Shown here: positions 33,640 to 46,300 of the stretch, piece after piece
Numbering within the stretch: the first letter of the stretch is position 1
How the letters are laid out: each line of letters starts with the position of its first letter
Source of the DNA: Malania oleifera
Taxonomy: Eukaryota; Streptophyta; Magnoliopsida; Santalales; Ximeniaceae
Reading direction: 5' to 3'
Length of the DNA stretch: 64,000 nucleotides
NCBI RefSeq assembly: GCF_029873635.1
Contig: NC_080423.1
Location: 89,511,191 to 89,575,190, forward strand
Notes under the pieces: model-generated
Databases searched by the model: none
Seen by the model: only the letters and a program-made list of their open reading frames with translations
Told to the model about the DNA's origin: nothing
Translations under genes and position numbers: made by a program

Positions 33640-34641
33640 ATGGGAGCAATGATTGAGGAAATGGAATCACTGCATAAGAACAAAACTTGGGAGTTGGTGG
33701 AGCTTCTAGATGGGAAGAGACCGATAGGTTGCAAATGGGTGTATAAGAAGAAGGAGACAATTTCAGAAAAGGAAAGAGAGAAATTCAAGGCACGGTTGGT
33801 GGCAAAAGGATACTCACAAAAGAAGGGGATAGATTATGATGAGATTTTTTCTCCGGTGGTCCGACATACTTCTATTAGAATTGTGTTGGGGTTGGTAGCT
33901 TATTACAATCTTCATTTGGAACAAATGGATGTGAAGACCGTGTTTCTTCACGGTGACTTGGAGGAACAAATCTACATAGTACAGCCGAAGGGATTCATTG
34001 AACCAGGAAAATAAAATTTTGTTTGCAGCTTGAAGAAATCTCTTTATAGGCAAAAATAATCTCCAAGGCAATGGTATAAACTGTTTGATTCGTACATGAT
34101 GAAGATTGGCTACAAATGGTGTAAGAATGATTGCTACGTTTATGTGAATAAACTTGAGGATGGTTCTCTTGTTTTTTTGTTGTTGTACGTCGATGACATG
34201 TTGATAGCTGCAAAGGATTTAACTGAGGTGAATCAGTTAAAGGACCTGTTGCATAAGAAATTTGACATGAAGGATCTGTGTTCAGCTAAGAAAATACTTG
34301 GGATGAAGATTCGCCATGACACGACTGCAGGGGGATTATGGTTATCTCAGGGTGGTTATGTTCAAAAGGTGTTGGAGAGGTTTAGCATGGCTGATGTAAG
34401 ACCAGTGTGTACACCTCTAGCAAATCATTTCAAATTGTCTACTACTAATTGCCCAAGTTCGGATGAGGAAATCTGGGACATGTCAAAGGTCCCTTATACT
34501 AGTGTTGTGGGGAGTTTAATGTATGTCATGGTATGTACGAGGTCAGATTTGGCACATGTGGTAAGCGTGGTGAGCAAATTCCTCTCTAATCTAGGAAGGC
34601 AGCATTGGGAAGCTATAAAATGGATACTCAGATACTTGTGG
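33640..34641 (+). pseudogene. Copia reverse transcriptase (broken)
   Basis: RVT_2 domain: WELVELLDGKRPIGCKWVYKKK, FKARLVAKGYSQKKGIDYDE, FSPVVRHTSIR and QMDVKTVFLHGDLEEQIYI in 33640-34014. After a stop come LYVDDMLIA (catalytic YVDD intact), KKILGMKI and SVVGSLMYVMVCTRSDLAH in 34096-34640. The frame is cut at 34641 by the solo LTR insertion, in the middle of the conserved RYL-G-T region. Confidence 0.9.
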
Positions 34642-36501
34642 TGTAACACCCTGGCCCGTTATATGGCAGCAAAGTGCTACAACACCTGTATAATATAATT
34701 GTTTCTGATAACATACATATACCACTTGCCCTTAATAGGGACATATGAGTGTTTCATATACATTTTTAAACTTAAGCATAGTGGAAAACATAAATATCCA
34801 TTTGGAAATCTAATAGACATAACCCAAAGTTTCTAATTGTATCCTCAAATACATACAATTGTACTTAAAAACATAACATGTTCTTACAATCTCTAAAAGA
34901 TATTCTGAACTAAGTTTATTACATACATAAAACACTTATGTAAGCTAAAATCAAAACGACACTCCAAGTCCCTCTAGCAACTAGGACCGACGTCCTGTAG
35001 GACCTGAAAAAAAGGTTGTATGTTGGGGTGAGACACTTCTTAGTAAGGTGGAAGATATTAGATCAGTGTGTGACCATACATATTCAAACTAGTAGAAAGT
35101 AGTTACGTATATATATAGCATATTCTCAACACTATAATATAGAAGATATATAGATATAATTCCTGTGATAGATAATTAAGCATCGTTGCAAGCGAGAGTT
35201 TCCGAGGTCAGGGTAGAGTACAAGCACATACACTGTAAGATCCCTCCACCCAGTACTCAAACCTGTGACTTTGCCAATTTTAGTTTTCAAATCATAAATA
35301 TGCATATTTAGAACACTGAACAACTTAGATACAATAATAACAAATGCCAACACTACCCCTTGGCTTCGGGTTATGCGATTTATTATAGTCCGACTGGTAC
35401 CACCTAGTCCATTAATCCACTTGTGGCCACTCCAATATCCAACCAACTATCTCAATACCTCACACTGAAAATCATATGTGTGGTTTCTCTGTATCCAATA
35501 TGAAGCAATAAAACCGCGCTCAAGCTTTTTAAGGTTTTATATAACGTTGAGTTTTTTAAGGCTCTTCTATAACGGTGAGCTTTTGAGGGCTCTCATATAA
35601 TGGTGAACATTTTAAGGCTCTGATAACGGTGAGCTTTTTAAGGCTCTGATAGTAACAAGTTGTGGTTTCAAATATCATATATACAATTTATAATAAAATG
35701 AATTAATTTGTTACAAATTTACGAATCACTTGTACAGTTCCATTATTTTCACAAACTCATTCATTCATACTGGGGTATAAACCGGCACACAAACTCTCAG
35801 TTTAACCCCTTTACGTACATAACTCGGTATATAATCGGCACCTGTTTTCCACATTTTTAGATAGCAAAAATGGAACTCCAGTTCCCATAGTTCGTATACT
35901 TATTTAAACAGGTTTGCATATTCCATTTCATATCATATGTCATACTCGTTTGTTCAAAATTCGTTATATAGCATATAACTCGATATCATTTAAATGGAAA
36001 AATAAGGGATTCAAGCATCTCCTACATTAAGATTAATATAAATAAATAAGTTTTGAAAAGTTTGGAGATCATACACCAAAACCCTCATTTTTATATAAAT
36101 CGTAAAATCATAAAACTGACCTTTTTACCTGGTGAAACTTCGCAAATAAGCAGTCATATCATACATATAAACATAAACTAACTTTTTAATGGTTTAGTTT
36201 TCTAAAAATATTGATGTAAACAAATCACCTTACCTTTTTCCAAATTTCGTAACACAAACTACCCGACTCCAAAACAACAAACTGAGTTCTCAAAACCTAA
36301 AACTCATAGAACAACACTTCAATACAATCTTATTAACTAACAATCTACCAGATCATAAACTAAATCAGACCCTTACCTTGATTTCAGGATAAAACACGGA
36401 AGTCTTCAAAATGAAGATCCGATCCGCTAAAATCATAGAGATTTCCCCCCTGTTCTGCATAGTAACGTTGGATCGTGGATTCGGGTGACGAATAGTGAAG
36501 G

Positions 36502-36586
<85 letters not shown>

Positions 36587-36850
36587 AGTTTCTTAACCAT
36601 GAAGTAATGAAAAATGATATTTATAGACCCCTTGACCCGGTCAAACTCGTCGACGAATCTTTTCCTTCATCAACGAACCCTTTGTCCGATATTTTTCCTG
36701 TCAATTGGGATCTCTTTGTCGCTGAGATTCTGAATTTCAGCGACGAACCATAGAAGGGCTTTCGTCGACGAGAAACTTGGCTTCATCGATGAAGCCTACT
36801 AAAATTACCTTTTTACCCTTTGTCTTATTTTACGAGTTTGGGTCTCTACA
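34642..36850 (-). mobile_element. 2.2-kb solo LTR inside the copia RNase H region
   Basis: Plus-strand ends are TGTAACACCC (34642) and GTCTCTACA (36850), with a perfect target duplication TGTGG (34637-34641 and 36851-36855). On the minus strand: GTCGACGA-type phrases (about 36645-36785), a TATA box (TATAAATA, 36618-36625), a long CT/GA microsatellite in the leader (about 36510-36581) and the conserved core at 35026-35048. It is the sister of the 25640-27775 LTR. Because it interrupts the copia ORF, it inserted later than the copia element. Confidence 0.92.
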
Positions 36851-37367
36851 TGTGGGGACATCGAGATATGGCATAATGTTCAGCAAGCAATACGGTTGTC
36901 CTTCAGTTATAGGGTTTGTTAATGCAAATTATACTGAAGATATGGATGACAGAAGGTCTACAACGGGATATGTGTTTACCTTTGTAGGAGGACTGGTATG
37001 TTGGAAATCCATGGTACAGTCTCTGGATGCATTGTCCATGACTGAGGCAAAATATATGGCAGTTTTCGAAACTGCAAAGGAAGTATTATGGCTTACTGGT
37101 TTAGTCGGAGAGTTAGGGTTACAACAAAATGGTGTGGTGCTGCATTGTGATAGTCAGAGTGTCATTTACTTGGCGAAAAATCAAGTATACCATGCTAGAA
37201 CCAAGCACATTGATGTGAGGTTCCACAAAGTTTGGGAATTGATTGCTTCAGATGAACTTATGTTGGAGAAAGTTCACACATCTCATAATGCAGTAGATAT
37301 TATGACCAAATCAGTTACTTCAGAGAAGTTCAAGCATTGCTTGGACCTATTCCATGTCTCCATGTGA
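36851..37367 (+). pseudogene. Copia RNase H, continuing after the solo LTR
   Basis: Reads GTSRYGIMFSKQYGCPSVIG, then DMDDRRSTTGYVFTFVGGLV, MTEAKYMAVFETAKEVLWL, HCDSQSVIYLAKN and HARTKHIDVRFH. These are the hallmarks of copia RNase H. Compared with the part before 34641 the frame is off by one base even after the duplicated target is removed, so a small deletion occurred at or near the junction. Confidence 0.9.
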
Positions 37368-37468
37368 TAAAGGGGAGACATACCCAACTAAACATTTTTA
37401 AGTTCAAAGTGAAGCAGTTCATGTTTTTGAGATTCTCCTAAGGGGCGTATAATCGCCAAGGTGGAGAT

Positions 37469-38054
37469 TGTTATTTGTGGCTCTTATACTTCTGTTTGGA
37501 TAAGCAAAGAAGGAAATAGGAAAAACATGAAGGGGCAGCACAATAGGACTCGTCGACGAAAGGCCTATGCTCGTCGACAAGGAAACAGCAGAGGTTCGTC
37601 GACGAAGGCTCTGAAGCTTGTCGACGAATAATTACCAAGAGCAGGAAATTTCAGACTTCTGCTTCGTCAACGAGAGCCCTAAATCGTCGACGAAGGTTCT
37701 TCTTGGTCTCATCGATGAAACTCCTGTGTTCGTCGATGAGGGGGCGTCTGGGCTGCAGTAGTTTGTCTAAATTTTTGAATTTTGAATGTTGGGTGGTTGG
37801 GAAAACAGGGGGAAACCTTTGAGGAAACTCTATATATGTCATCTAGGCATATTTTGAGAGTGAGAGTGATCATTATTGAAGTGTATTGTGTACATTGTGA
37901 TTTCCATAATGAAATTTTTGTACTTTTTGCTTTCGTGGATGTAGGCTTTGCCGAACCACATAAATCTTTGTGTTGTTGTGCTTATTGGTTGTGTTATTTA
38001 TTTCTTGTTGATTATTCCGCTGTGCATCTTCATTATACGATCCATATCACAACA
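37469..38054 (+). repeat. 3' LTR of the copia element
   Basis: 586 bp, starts TGTTATTTGTGG and ends ATATCACAACA. It is closely similar to the 5' LTR but has one more GTCGACGA phrase near 37550-37570. A TATA box lies at 37831-37837. Confidence 0.92.
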
Positions 38055-38059
38055 AGATG

Positions 38060-39690
38060 CAACCACATGTTTAAAAAAAGAAAAAGAAAAAGTCATTTTT
38101 TACTTTGTTTTGTATTTTTTACTTTTTATGCTTTTTGTGTGATGATTTCAAAACACACCTAGAGAAATCTCTATGGGGCGTAGATCACTGTGTAGACTCC
38201 ATGAAATCCTTTTCAAAGGGTTGGGTAACTCAGAAATTTTCTAAAATAAAAATTAAAAAGGAAGATTGTCTTCTACAAGCAGCTAACTACCTTTAGGGGA
38301 CAATTGACCGACCTTATCCGAGAGCAAGGTGGGTCGATTGGCCTCTGGAAGATGATCGACTAGTCCCTATTTGCCTCCATTTTTTTTTTAAAGTTTTAAT
38401 ACATTCAATTTCAAAAAATGGATTTTCTCAAGGGAGACACATACACACACACACACACACACACAAGGTAAGAGCAGTAATCATTCATAGCATGCGTGTT
38501 TAGAACACTAATTTATTAATTCCACTTGAAAGGAGTTAAGGGATTTCCCTCCCTATTCATAATTGTGCTCTTGAATCTACAACTCTTTGGTTTGCATTTT
38601 TAAAAACTAAAATAAAGTGTCAACTCCATTTCATAAAATAGAAGGGTCGGTTAGACAACTAATGATTTGATCATATATAACTTATTTTTTAAAATGGTCA
38701 CCAAACTAGTTGACAACAAATGGGCCACCCGAGTTCAATGTTAACAAGGACTTATTCCTCCATGTTATCCATGTGTTTTTTCTATTTTTTATTTTTTTTT
38801 TAATATGAAACATGTGAAAAATAGGTCTCACTCCTCATACATCTTATGCTAATAAATACAAAACTTACTGTCATATGTTTCACATCTAAAAGACAAGCAT
38901 GTGAACACATGGAGGGATAGGTCCTATGTAAGTTCTCTAAAATTAAATTTTAATATTTGCTTGTGTGTGTGTGATCTTTATGATCACATGTAGGTGCATT
39001 TGTGTATAAATAATTAATTAAGAATTGAGTTATATCTAAATTCATGAATAGATAATAGATACATTGAGCAAAGTCAAGTGTCATATTTGTTTTTGTGTGA
39101 AGGAGAATCATTATTGATGTATAAGATACAATGACCAAAGTCATATACCCTTAATGATTAATGAATAGTCTCCAACATTCATTGGAATAATAGAGATATA
39201 TTCATCGAAGTTATGAATCTCCTTAATCAATGTATCATTAAGAAATATATCACATTAAATTAAAGAAATTAAAAGTGCATTCACCATAGAAGAATCAAAA
39301 GGCAATGCATACATTTATTACTCTTTGATGGATTTAGTCACTATTGCAATTATAAAGGTTTTTAGTCCTTTTCACCACTCGACAAAATTTGAGAAAATTT
39401 TCATCAACAAACCAACATAAGAATGAGTAGGGAGGGAGAGAAGATCAATTAGTTTTTGCACAATTGGGGCTTGATAAAAAGAATATAGAAGAAAAGAGTA
39501 CTAAATGTACACATTGCCTTTAATGCATATTTTTGCCATAGGAAATGACATGTCATTATCTAACACAAAGAAAGAGATATGGTGTTGCATTAGATTGCTT
39601 AATATAATTGTAATTAAATGTTGCATTAAGTTTTATTAGTGACTTTTGACATGTTTTCCAACTATTACTTTAGCTTCACTTTCAAGTAAT
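38060..39690. other. AT-rich debris after the copia element
   Basis: Contains GTCGATTGG/GATCGACTAG words (about 38280-38370) and an AC microsatellite (38443-38464). They mirror features left of the copia element and suggest that it landed in an older LTR-like repeat. No gene seen. Confidence 0.4.
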
Positions 39691-40135
39691 ATGTCTAATA
39701 TTCCAAAGTTGAAGGGTTATAATTTTCCTAAAAGGAAGGACAAATACTCATCATGTTAGGATATTTAGACTTAAATTTATGTCTCCATGTTGATGAACCT
39801 CAATAAATCAATTAACACAAGTTTAACTAAAGAGATAGGCCTAATGAAAGTTGAGAAGGTTCTAACATATTAACATTTTTGGTAATTAGAAGCAAAATAA
39901 TCGAGAATATTTGCAAGAAATCAAGTTCAACATCATGAATACTTGGCATATGTTGAAAAACAATTCAAAATTCTAATAAGCCATTAGCAGGTGCACTAAT
40001 GGTAACTTTGAGTATTAAGAAATATGATGGGATTGGTGATATTTGAGAGCATATAATAGCAATTAGTGTGTAAATTAAACAAATCCATATATAGACTTAA
40101 ACAAGCTTCATGTCGATGGTATCTTGAGTTTTGTA
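39691..40135 (+). pseudogene. Copia scrap joining gag to RT
   Basis: From the ATG at 39691 the reading MSNIPKLKGYNFPKRKDKY matches the start of a copia gag. It is followed by gag-like pieces (VEKQFKIL near 39950). At 40066-40135 the reading becomes VCKLNKSIYRLKQASCRWYL, which is from the reverse transcriptase, not gag. About 3 kb of element must be missing between. Faint further matches may extend to about 40290. Confidence 0.6.
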
Positions 40136-41183
40136 TACCTTACTTTCTTAGACTTCAAAGTAAATTATGTTAATTAATGTATATAATTAAAGATCCTTCT
40201 TATTAAAATTTTCTAACAAAAGTCTTGTATTTGGCTGATATACACAAGAAGAAAATAATCAAACAAAATGAACAGACCTTGAAAGAGATTCATCACTTCC
40301 TCCAAAACCATTTTTTTTTTTTTTTTTAACTTTTCAAATGTCAATGAGGACCATGCGTAGATTATATTTATTTGTTCTTACAAAGGCATTTGTGTAGACT
40401 CTGCTTCAAATATTAGATGGACATACTTATCCAATATTTCAACAAGGAGAACATATAGTGAGAGTGACACAAGCATGCACAAGAAAACCATAATGGCTTC
40501 TTTTGGGTATGTTTAATGTGATAATTTGAGATGGTAAAACCTCGCTCGAGTCTATTTCTCATTAAATTGTGTACAAATTTGATAGATAGACAACAATGAT
40601 AGACATGATGTATAAGAGGTCAACTTTATATCCAACAATATAGAACAATGTAGAAGCCTTTAATGTGATCGTAGAGAACTTTTTGAATTAGCTCAATTTG
40701 ATAACACAAGTTGGTGCCCTTTAACTAAGCCTTATTTGTAAAGGGTTACGGAGTAAGAAATAAGAAATGGACTGCATCTCATTGTGTAGAGCAAATCTAA
40801 GCGTTGAACTTCCAATCACCCTAAAAAACAAAAAAAAAAAAAGCATTTTAAACTCTTTCTTAGCGCCATTATTAAAAGAACCATGCTGCTAATGGCCCAT
40901 GCAAGTAGCATTTTTTGTATTTCACTGTCAAACTCATAAGATAAGCACATGTATATGAGTGTTATATGAAAATGCTTAAGAAGTTGTTTTACCGATTATC
41001 TTTTATAGCATTAAAGTGTCAAGGAAGTTGAATATGTAGCAATACATAAACACTTGCACTCTTCATTCTTTCAAGAGTATCAATGTATCAATAATTCTAA
41101 GAAGTATTTTGATTTTAATGTCAAGTACTCCTCAAGACACTACTGTTGTACTTTTTAGCATGTTTAACATTTGAGCACACACC

Positions 41184-41238
<55 letters not shown>

Positions 41239-41540
41239 CCTTAAGGTTAGGCGTGTGAAATAGTTATTCCAATATAAATAAAATGAGAAATTTAAGATAT
41301 TTCTTATTATGTATTCATAAAAAAATTTAAATAATTATTTCTTATTATATATTCTCAAAAAATTTTAAATTCTCATTTGCTTTAGAACAATAACATATTT
41401 TTCCTTTTTTTTTTTTTTTTACGAACTATCAAATTATTCTATCATAACTATATTATTCCTAATACTGCAAACCAAATGTAATCTAAAATATGATGCTATT
41501 AAATTGGGATAAAGTAAGCTCCAAAGGTGTCTCTTTTGTC
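40136..41540. other. AT-rich intergenic with a TA microsatellite
   Basis: A (TA)n tract of about 48 bp lies at 41187-41234. No gene or clear element otherwise. Confidence 0.4.
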
Positions 41541-42310
41541 ACCAACAACAACAATCAAACAGTAAGTCTTAAATCTCACTCGGTGAAGTCTACGAGTCAT
41601 TTTTGTTAATTACATGATCAAGGAAATTTTCCACTATTAACTCAAGAATTATTAAATCTTTTCTCACTATTTTATTTCAAATTATTTTAGGTCTACCTTT
41701 ACTTCTTCACTTCTAGTTACAATAATAAACTTACTCACCTTCTCATTGGTGCACTACTTGTCCTATATTTCAAATGCCTAAACCATCTAATTTGTCCTTC
41801 TCTTATCTTTTCTTCTAGTGTTATTATGCCATGATTTGTTCCTTAATTTATCCTTAAATTTTACACCATTCTTCCACCTTAACATTCGCATTCAAACAAA
41901 TTTTACTTTTTAAATATATTATTTGTTAATTATCCAACATTCTGATCTCTGATCCATACAGCATAACTGATCGTATAGTCATTCTATATACACATCACGC
42001 CTAAAACACTCCTCCATTTAACCCGACTTGCTTTAACTTTTTGCATTACACGCTATTCAATCTCTCTTATAGATCTAAGGTACCAAAATTTATTTGTGTT
42101 ATTGATTTCTTAATTATCAAGCTTCGTCTTCATATGTTTTATCTTATTTCTACTTACCGAAGTCTCTAGACTCTGAAGTTGTTCTCATACATTTTAACTT
42201 GTATTATACTTCACTACAATCTTCATCAATAAAACAATATTATCTACAAGTAACATACAACACAATCTCATTTTAGATATTTCTAACTGATTTCATCCCT
42301 CACTAAAATG
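41541..42310 (-). mobile_element. 3' end of an RTE-type LINE
   Basis: The plus strand opens with ACCAACAACAACAATCAAA, the complement of the TTG-rich tail of plant RTE elements. It is followed by a decayed AGTCTTAAATCTCACTCGGT block that matches the common 'CCTTATCCCACTAAGTGGGG' type 3' end. Further right, complements of the RT C-terminal region are recognisable (TTAGGTCTACCTTTACTTCT, CATTCTTCCACCTTAACATT, CCATACAGCATAACTGATCG). Strongly degenerate; no usable ORF. Confidence 0.65.
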
Positions 42311-43263
42311 AAAAGATAATGAATCAAACTGTGATTTGCATACAAAAAATAAGAATCATCTGTTTTTAATTGCACTAGCACAAAAACCATCATTGAAGAA
42401 GCGACTCAAGGGCTCAAGGTTCATTTTTCTGATTAGGAGGAGATCATTCATGCGATTTCTCGTTTGAAGAATAGTAAGACTGATGGTTATAACAAAGATA
42501 TTTGGGACGCTGCAATTTATCATGGCTAATAAGAATTCAGTTGTTTTTTATCCTGAATATGTGAGGCATTGCGTTCTTCATGTAATAAGAGTACTACATC
42601 TCCAGCATGAGGAGACTGGCTTCTAAGGCTGGGTTCTATTCTGATTGAACTACATTTTTGCCTCACTCAAACTAACGTCTCATTAAATTCTAGAAGAAAA
42701 ACTATCATTCGAAAATATTAACGACGACTCTCGTTGTCCCATATTTTAAAGATTTGCTACTTGCTGTCATAACCTTATTCCATGCCCTCCTGCACTTTCA
42801 AAAACTGAAGAGACTTCTTCCATACCCAACTTTTACTCTTCTAAGAGTAAGTTCCGCTCCCCCCAAGAGGATTCCCAATGATCCAATTTTCCTCAAAAGG
42901 ATACATTCCTCCTCCCAGCCGAAAGGCTTAAATAAAAGCAAAAAATAAATTAAAAATATATATTAGATACATATATAAATAGAGAGGGAAATATATAACT
43001 CGCGAAACCTAGCCATTTACCTTATGCAGTAGGTGCATTGCATGCCACTGGTGTACTTTCTATCCATGCAACCAAACATCAATCTCCCTTCAAAGAAGAA
43101 GAGAAGGAAGATACAATGCATTCAATATTTTTCTAACGGCTCCTCTGCGCGGTGGGGATGGTGGTGGATTTTTTTTTTTTTTTTTTTTTTCTGCCTCTTT
43201 TTGAGAACAAGTGTAATTTTAAGTCCCTCATAAGTCTCTCTTGCCACTTTGTAACTCTTTTTT
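42311..43263. other. Intergenic, 3' of the NST1-like gene
   Basis: A faint LINE-like reading (EEIIHAISRLKNSKTDGYNK) occurs near 42437-42500, too short to call. The part nearest 43263 is the 3' untranslated region of the minus-strand gene; a T-run on the plus strand at 43169-43190 may mark its end. Confidence 0.35.
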
Positions 43264-43384
43264 TCAATCATATGACCAAAGTGACTGTACATCTGGGGTG
43301 GAATATAAGCCACCAATATGGGGCCTTGTAACAGATGAGTTCCCAACTGCTCCTTCCCCTGAACCTTGCACTGCCCACTCCTTT
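43264..43384 (-). other. Terminal coding exon of the NST1-like gene
   Basis: Encodes KEWAVQGSGEGAVGNSSVTR, then PHIGGLYSTPDVQSLWSYD and stop. It joins in frame to the preceding exon (CWS plus AA, completed to Lys). The acceptor is a tandem GGCAGCAG, so both 43384 and 43387 are possible first bases, and both keep the frame. The Gly/Ser-rich end looks like conserved protein rather than chance, and nothing nearby could supply another start. Confidence 0.8.
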
Positions 43385-46300
43385 CTGCTGCCAAAACATA
43401 AAATAAGATAACCATCAGTGAAATGATCGTCACAACTTAAGCAGTGTAAAACTCCAAACAATAAAACAGTGCCCACTTGACCGAAACAGAGAAATGATCG
43501 AAGTGAAGCAAAGCATGGAGGAAGACACAATATTCTGGTGCCAATTTGGCAAACTATAGTTCAACACAAGCCACAGAATTCAACAATATTTTGGACATTA
43601 AAAATAGCATCCAGCTCCAAAGCAATGGAACAAGCTCAAGATTTAGGAATCAAGCAAATGTTGGTTCCTTTTATGGCTGTCTTATTGATTATGTTACCTT
43701 TATAAGACAGCAACAGGATCGCTGTGTTAGAAGGATCAAAATGTTGGGTGCTAAGCAGCAAGAAACAACACATTCCAGGCTGTCTTTATAGAAGGCAGCT
43801 TTCGTGGTGCCTGTGTCATTTTTCATAGTTGAAGTGTGTAATAGGAATAAGAATGTTAAGATGAATGGCTGGCACAACTATTTCACTGAAAATTTTGGGA
43901 TATTACCCTATTATTTGTCAGGAATCAAACATGCTGAGTCACACAATTGACCGGTTTGTTTTGACTGCAAAAAGAAATAGGTGGGGGAGGGGGAGCAACC
44001 TCAGGTCTTTAAACAGCAGGAAAATTTAAAAAATAAAGGCAGGGGCAATATTTAGGAGGTCAAACCCAAAAACCATCAAATATGAGGGTAACTTTGATTT
44101 TTTAGTGTTTTATACTATTTGGTTTAACCCAAAAAGGAAAGAAAGAAAGAAAGAAAAGACGGCGATGGGAATTTCAGTTGCAACATAAAAATTCCCCTCT
44201 CATCCATCAGCGCCAAAAAGCATGCAAGTTCATTAATACAAACAAAACTTATGTAAAAGTGTAATGTTTAAGGCATTAAATTTCCAAAAATTAAGAATTC
44301 TAGCAAGTACCAAACAATCAGAGTCAATAATATCACAAGATTCTATAACCCATAAAGGAGATAGAAAGTGAAGCTCACATTCCTAATATAGAGAACAAGA
44401 ACTCATATGGCCCTGACAACAGCAACAATATCTAACAGTTCCCTATTCTAGTGCTGTAAACCATCCATATTTGTGATTGTAAATCATGAACTTATAACAT
44501 CATTTAGTCTGGCATTGTTATGAAGGGTAATGCAAACAATGATAAAATGTGGTTTTTATGTTGAGAGGCAAACAACACTTCCAGCCGCCATACAGCACAC
44601 AGTAACATCGGACATATCAGAACTGAATAAGCAATTAACAGTAGAGCTCATAGAAATTTCTTTTTTTTAACACAAAATAGACCTTTAAGGTCAGCAAGGT
44701 CAGCAAGTACTTCAAAAAAGGAATCTAGAAGTAATCTTGAAAATAGGTAAAGGTAAGATTGCTGTGTGTGTGTGTGTGTGTGTGTGTGTTGTGTGTGTTT
44801 CTTTTTTCTTTTCTTTCTTCTTTTTCATTTTTGAGAAGGGACACGGGGAGGGGAGGGGGAGGGGGAGGGGGAAATATACACATGGAGCATTTTAAGGAAA
44901 CCTAGGAGTGAACTTGAAAATGGAAGACAGGCAGGGGGAGCATAAAATCATATAAGGAGTCTCTGCAAATATAACCATTAAAAAATAAAATTAATTGATT
45001 AATTTATTTATTTTAAAAAAAAAAGGAAGGACCAAGTGCGCCAGTGCGGAGTCCCAACAATATGGTGTGGATGATAATGACAAGAGAGGCAATATTTGAG
45101 GAATTGTGAGGGGAAATTTCCCCAGGGATGTGAAAATATGGCGGGACAAGGATTTTTTCCCCACGTCTGGAGAATTCCCAGTGTTTTCCCCTGAATTGTA
45201 CCAACAAAAGTTTCCAGTAAATTGATTCTGGACTTTTAGGGGAAAGATGGTAGTTGTCATTTGATTGAACAAATTCTTCAAGATAAAGCAATTGATTTTT
45301 TAATAAGTGAAGTTTTTTATAGCAAAAGGAGTTCAATGAGGGCTCACCCAAATACATCAGAAACAAAGGGGGCAATTTTTTAAATAATTTTTTAGTTTTG
45401 CTAAGAAAATGGATTTTCAGAGATGAGTTTGAACCGGTTTACAGCCTCAGTGGATGGATGACAAGGAGAGCCTATTAGACTAATAACTTCCACGGTACAC
45501 CAACAATTTTTTTTAACCCCTCTTCAACCTTTCCACAAAACAAGTGAAAAAAAAAAAAAAAAAAACACATTAGACTAAACTTACTCTTCTGCATCTGTAT
45601 TCAACAATTAATTTAGTTCATTTGCTACTATATAGCGTATCTTCAACAAACACGCTTACAACTATTAATTATTCATATTTATGTATTTTCCATTTTACTC
45701 CTTGATCATTAACTTTAGTTCCATTTAACCTCAAAACTGCAATAAACTATTTAAATTTTATACATTCCTTCTACTCCAAACCCCGTGATTGAGTTAAATT
45801 GCCCTAAGAACTAATTATTATATAGAAAATGATCTTATCTATTAGTATGGTAAGTTATAATTCCCATCTAATGGTTAATCATGTATTAATTTAATTCGAG
45901 ACGTGAAAACAGCCTCTTACAAAAATATAAGGTAAGACTGCGTACTATAGACCCATTGTGGTCCGCCCCTTCACCAGACCCCACATACGTGGGAGCTTTG
46001 TGCACTGAGCTGCCTTTTTTTCTTTTTTCTTTTTTTTCTTTTTTTTACCTTTATCTCAAGAGAACATCTCATCTTCCTAAAATACCCTCATAATTCTTTA
46101 TTAATTCGAAACATATTCTTTATAAATGTAAGGCGTATCCTCCCAATAAGATGCATACACAAACGCACCTGCATATTGTGGTGCTATGGGCCACAACGTC
46201 CCATTGAATTAGCCATCTACTACGACTTCTTACACAATATAGCTTACATGTTTCGCCCTTGTCCCCTATTTGAGATTTTGAGTTTTCCTATTTGCCAGTT

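Larger units (their letters stand above)
30625..38054 (+). mobile_element. Complete but inactive Ty1/copia retrotransposon
   Basis: Both LTRs (30625-31191 and 37469-38054) are present, with a perfect target duplication AGATG (30620-30624 and 38055-38059). The primer-binding site is at 31196-31207 and a purine-rich tract lies just before the 3' LTR (about 37456-37468). The interior has gag, protease, integrase, RT and RNase H in copia order. It is broken by stops and frame shifts and by a 2.2-kb solo LTR at 34642-36850. Without that insertion it is about 5.2 kb, a normal copia length. Confidence 0.93.

Noticed and set aside
42437-42500. LINE-like reading EEIIHAISRLKNSKTDGY
   Set aside because: Too short and interrupted to call a LINE with confidence.
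43546-43791. 81-codon plus-strand ORF near the last exon of the NST1-like gene
   Set aside because: No recognisable domain, and it sits inside the intron on the opposite strand.
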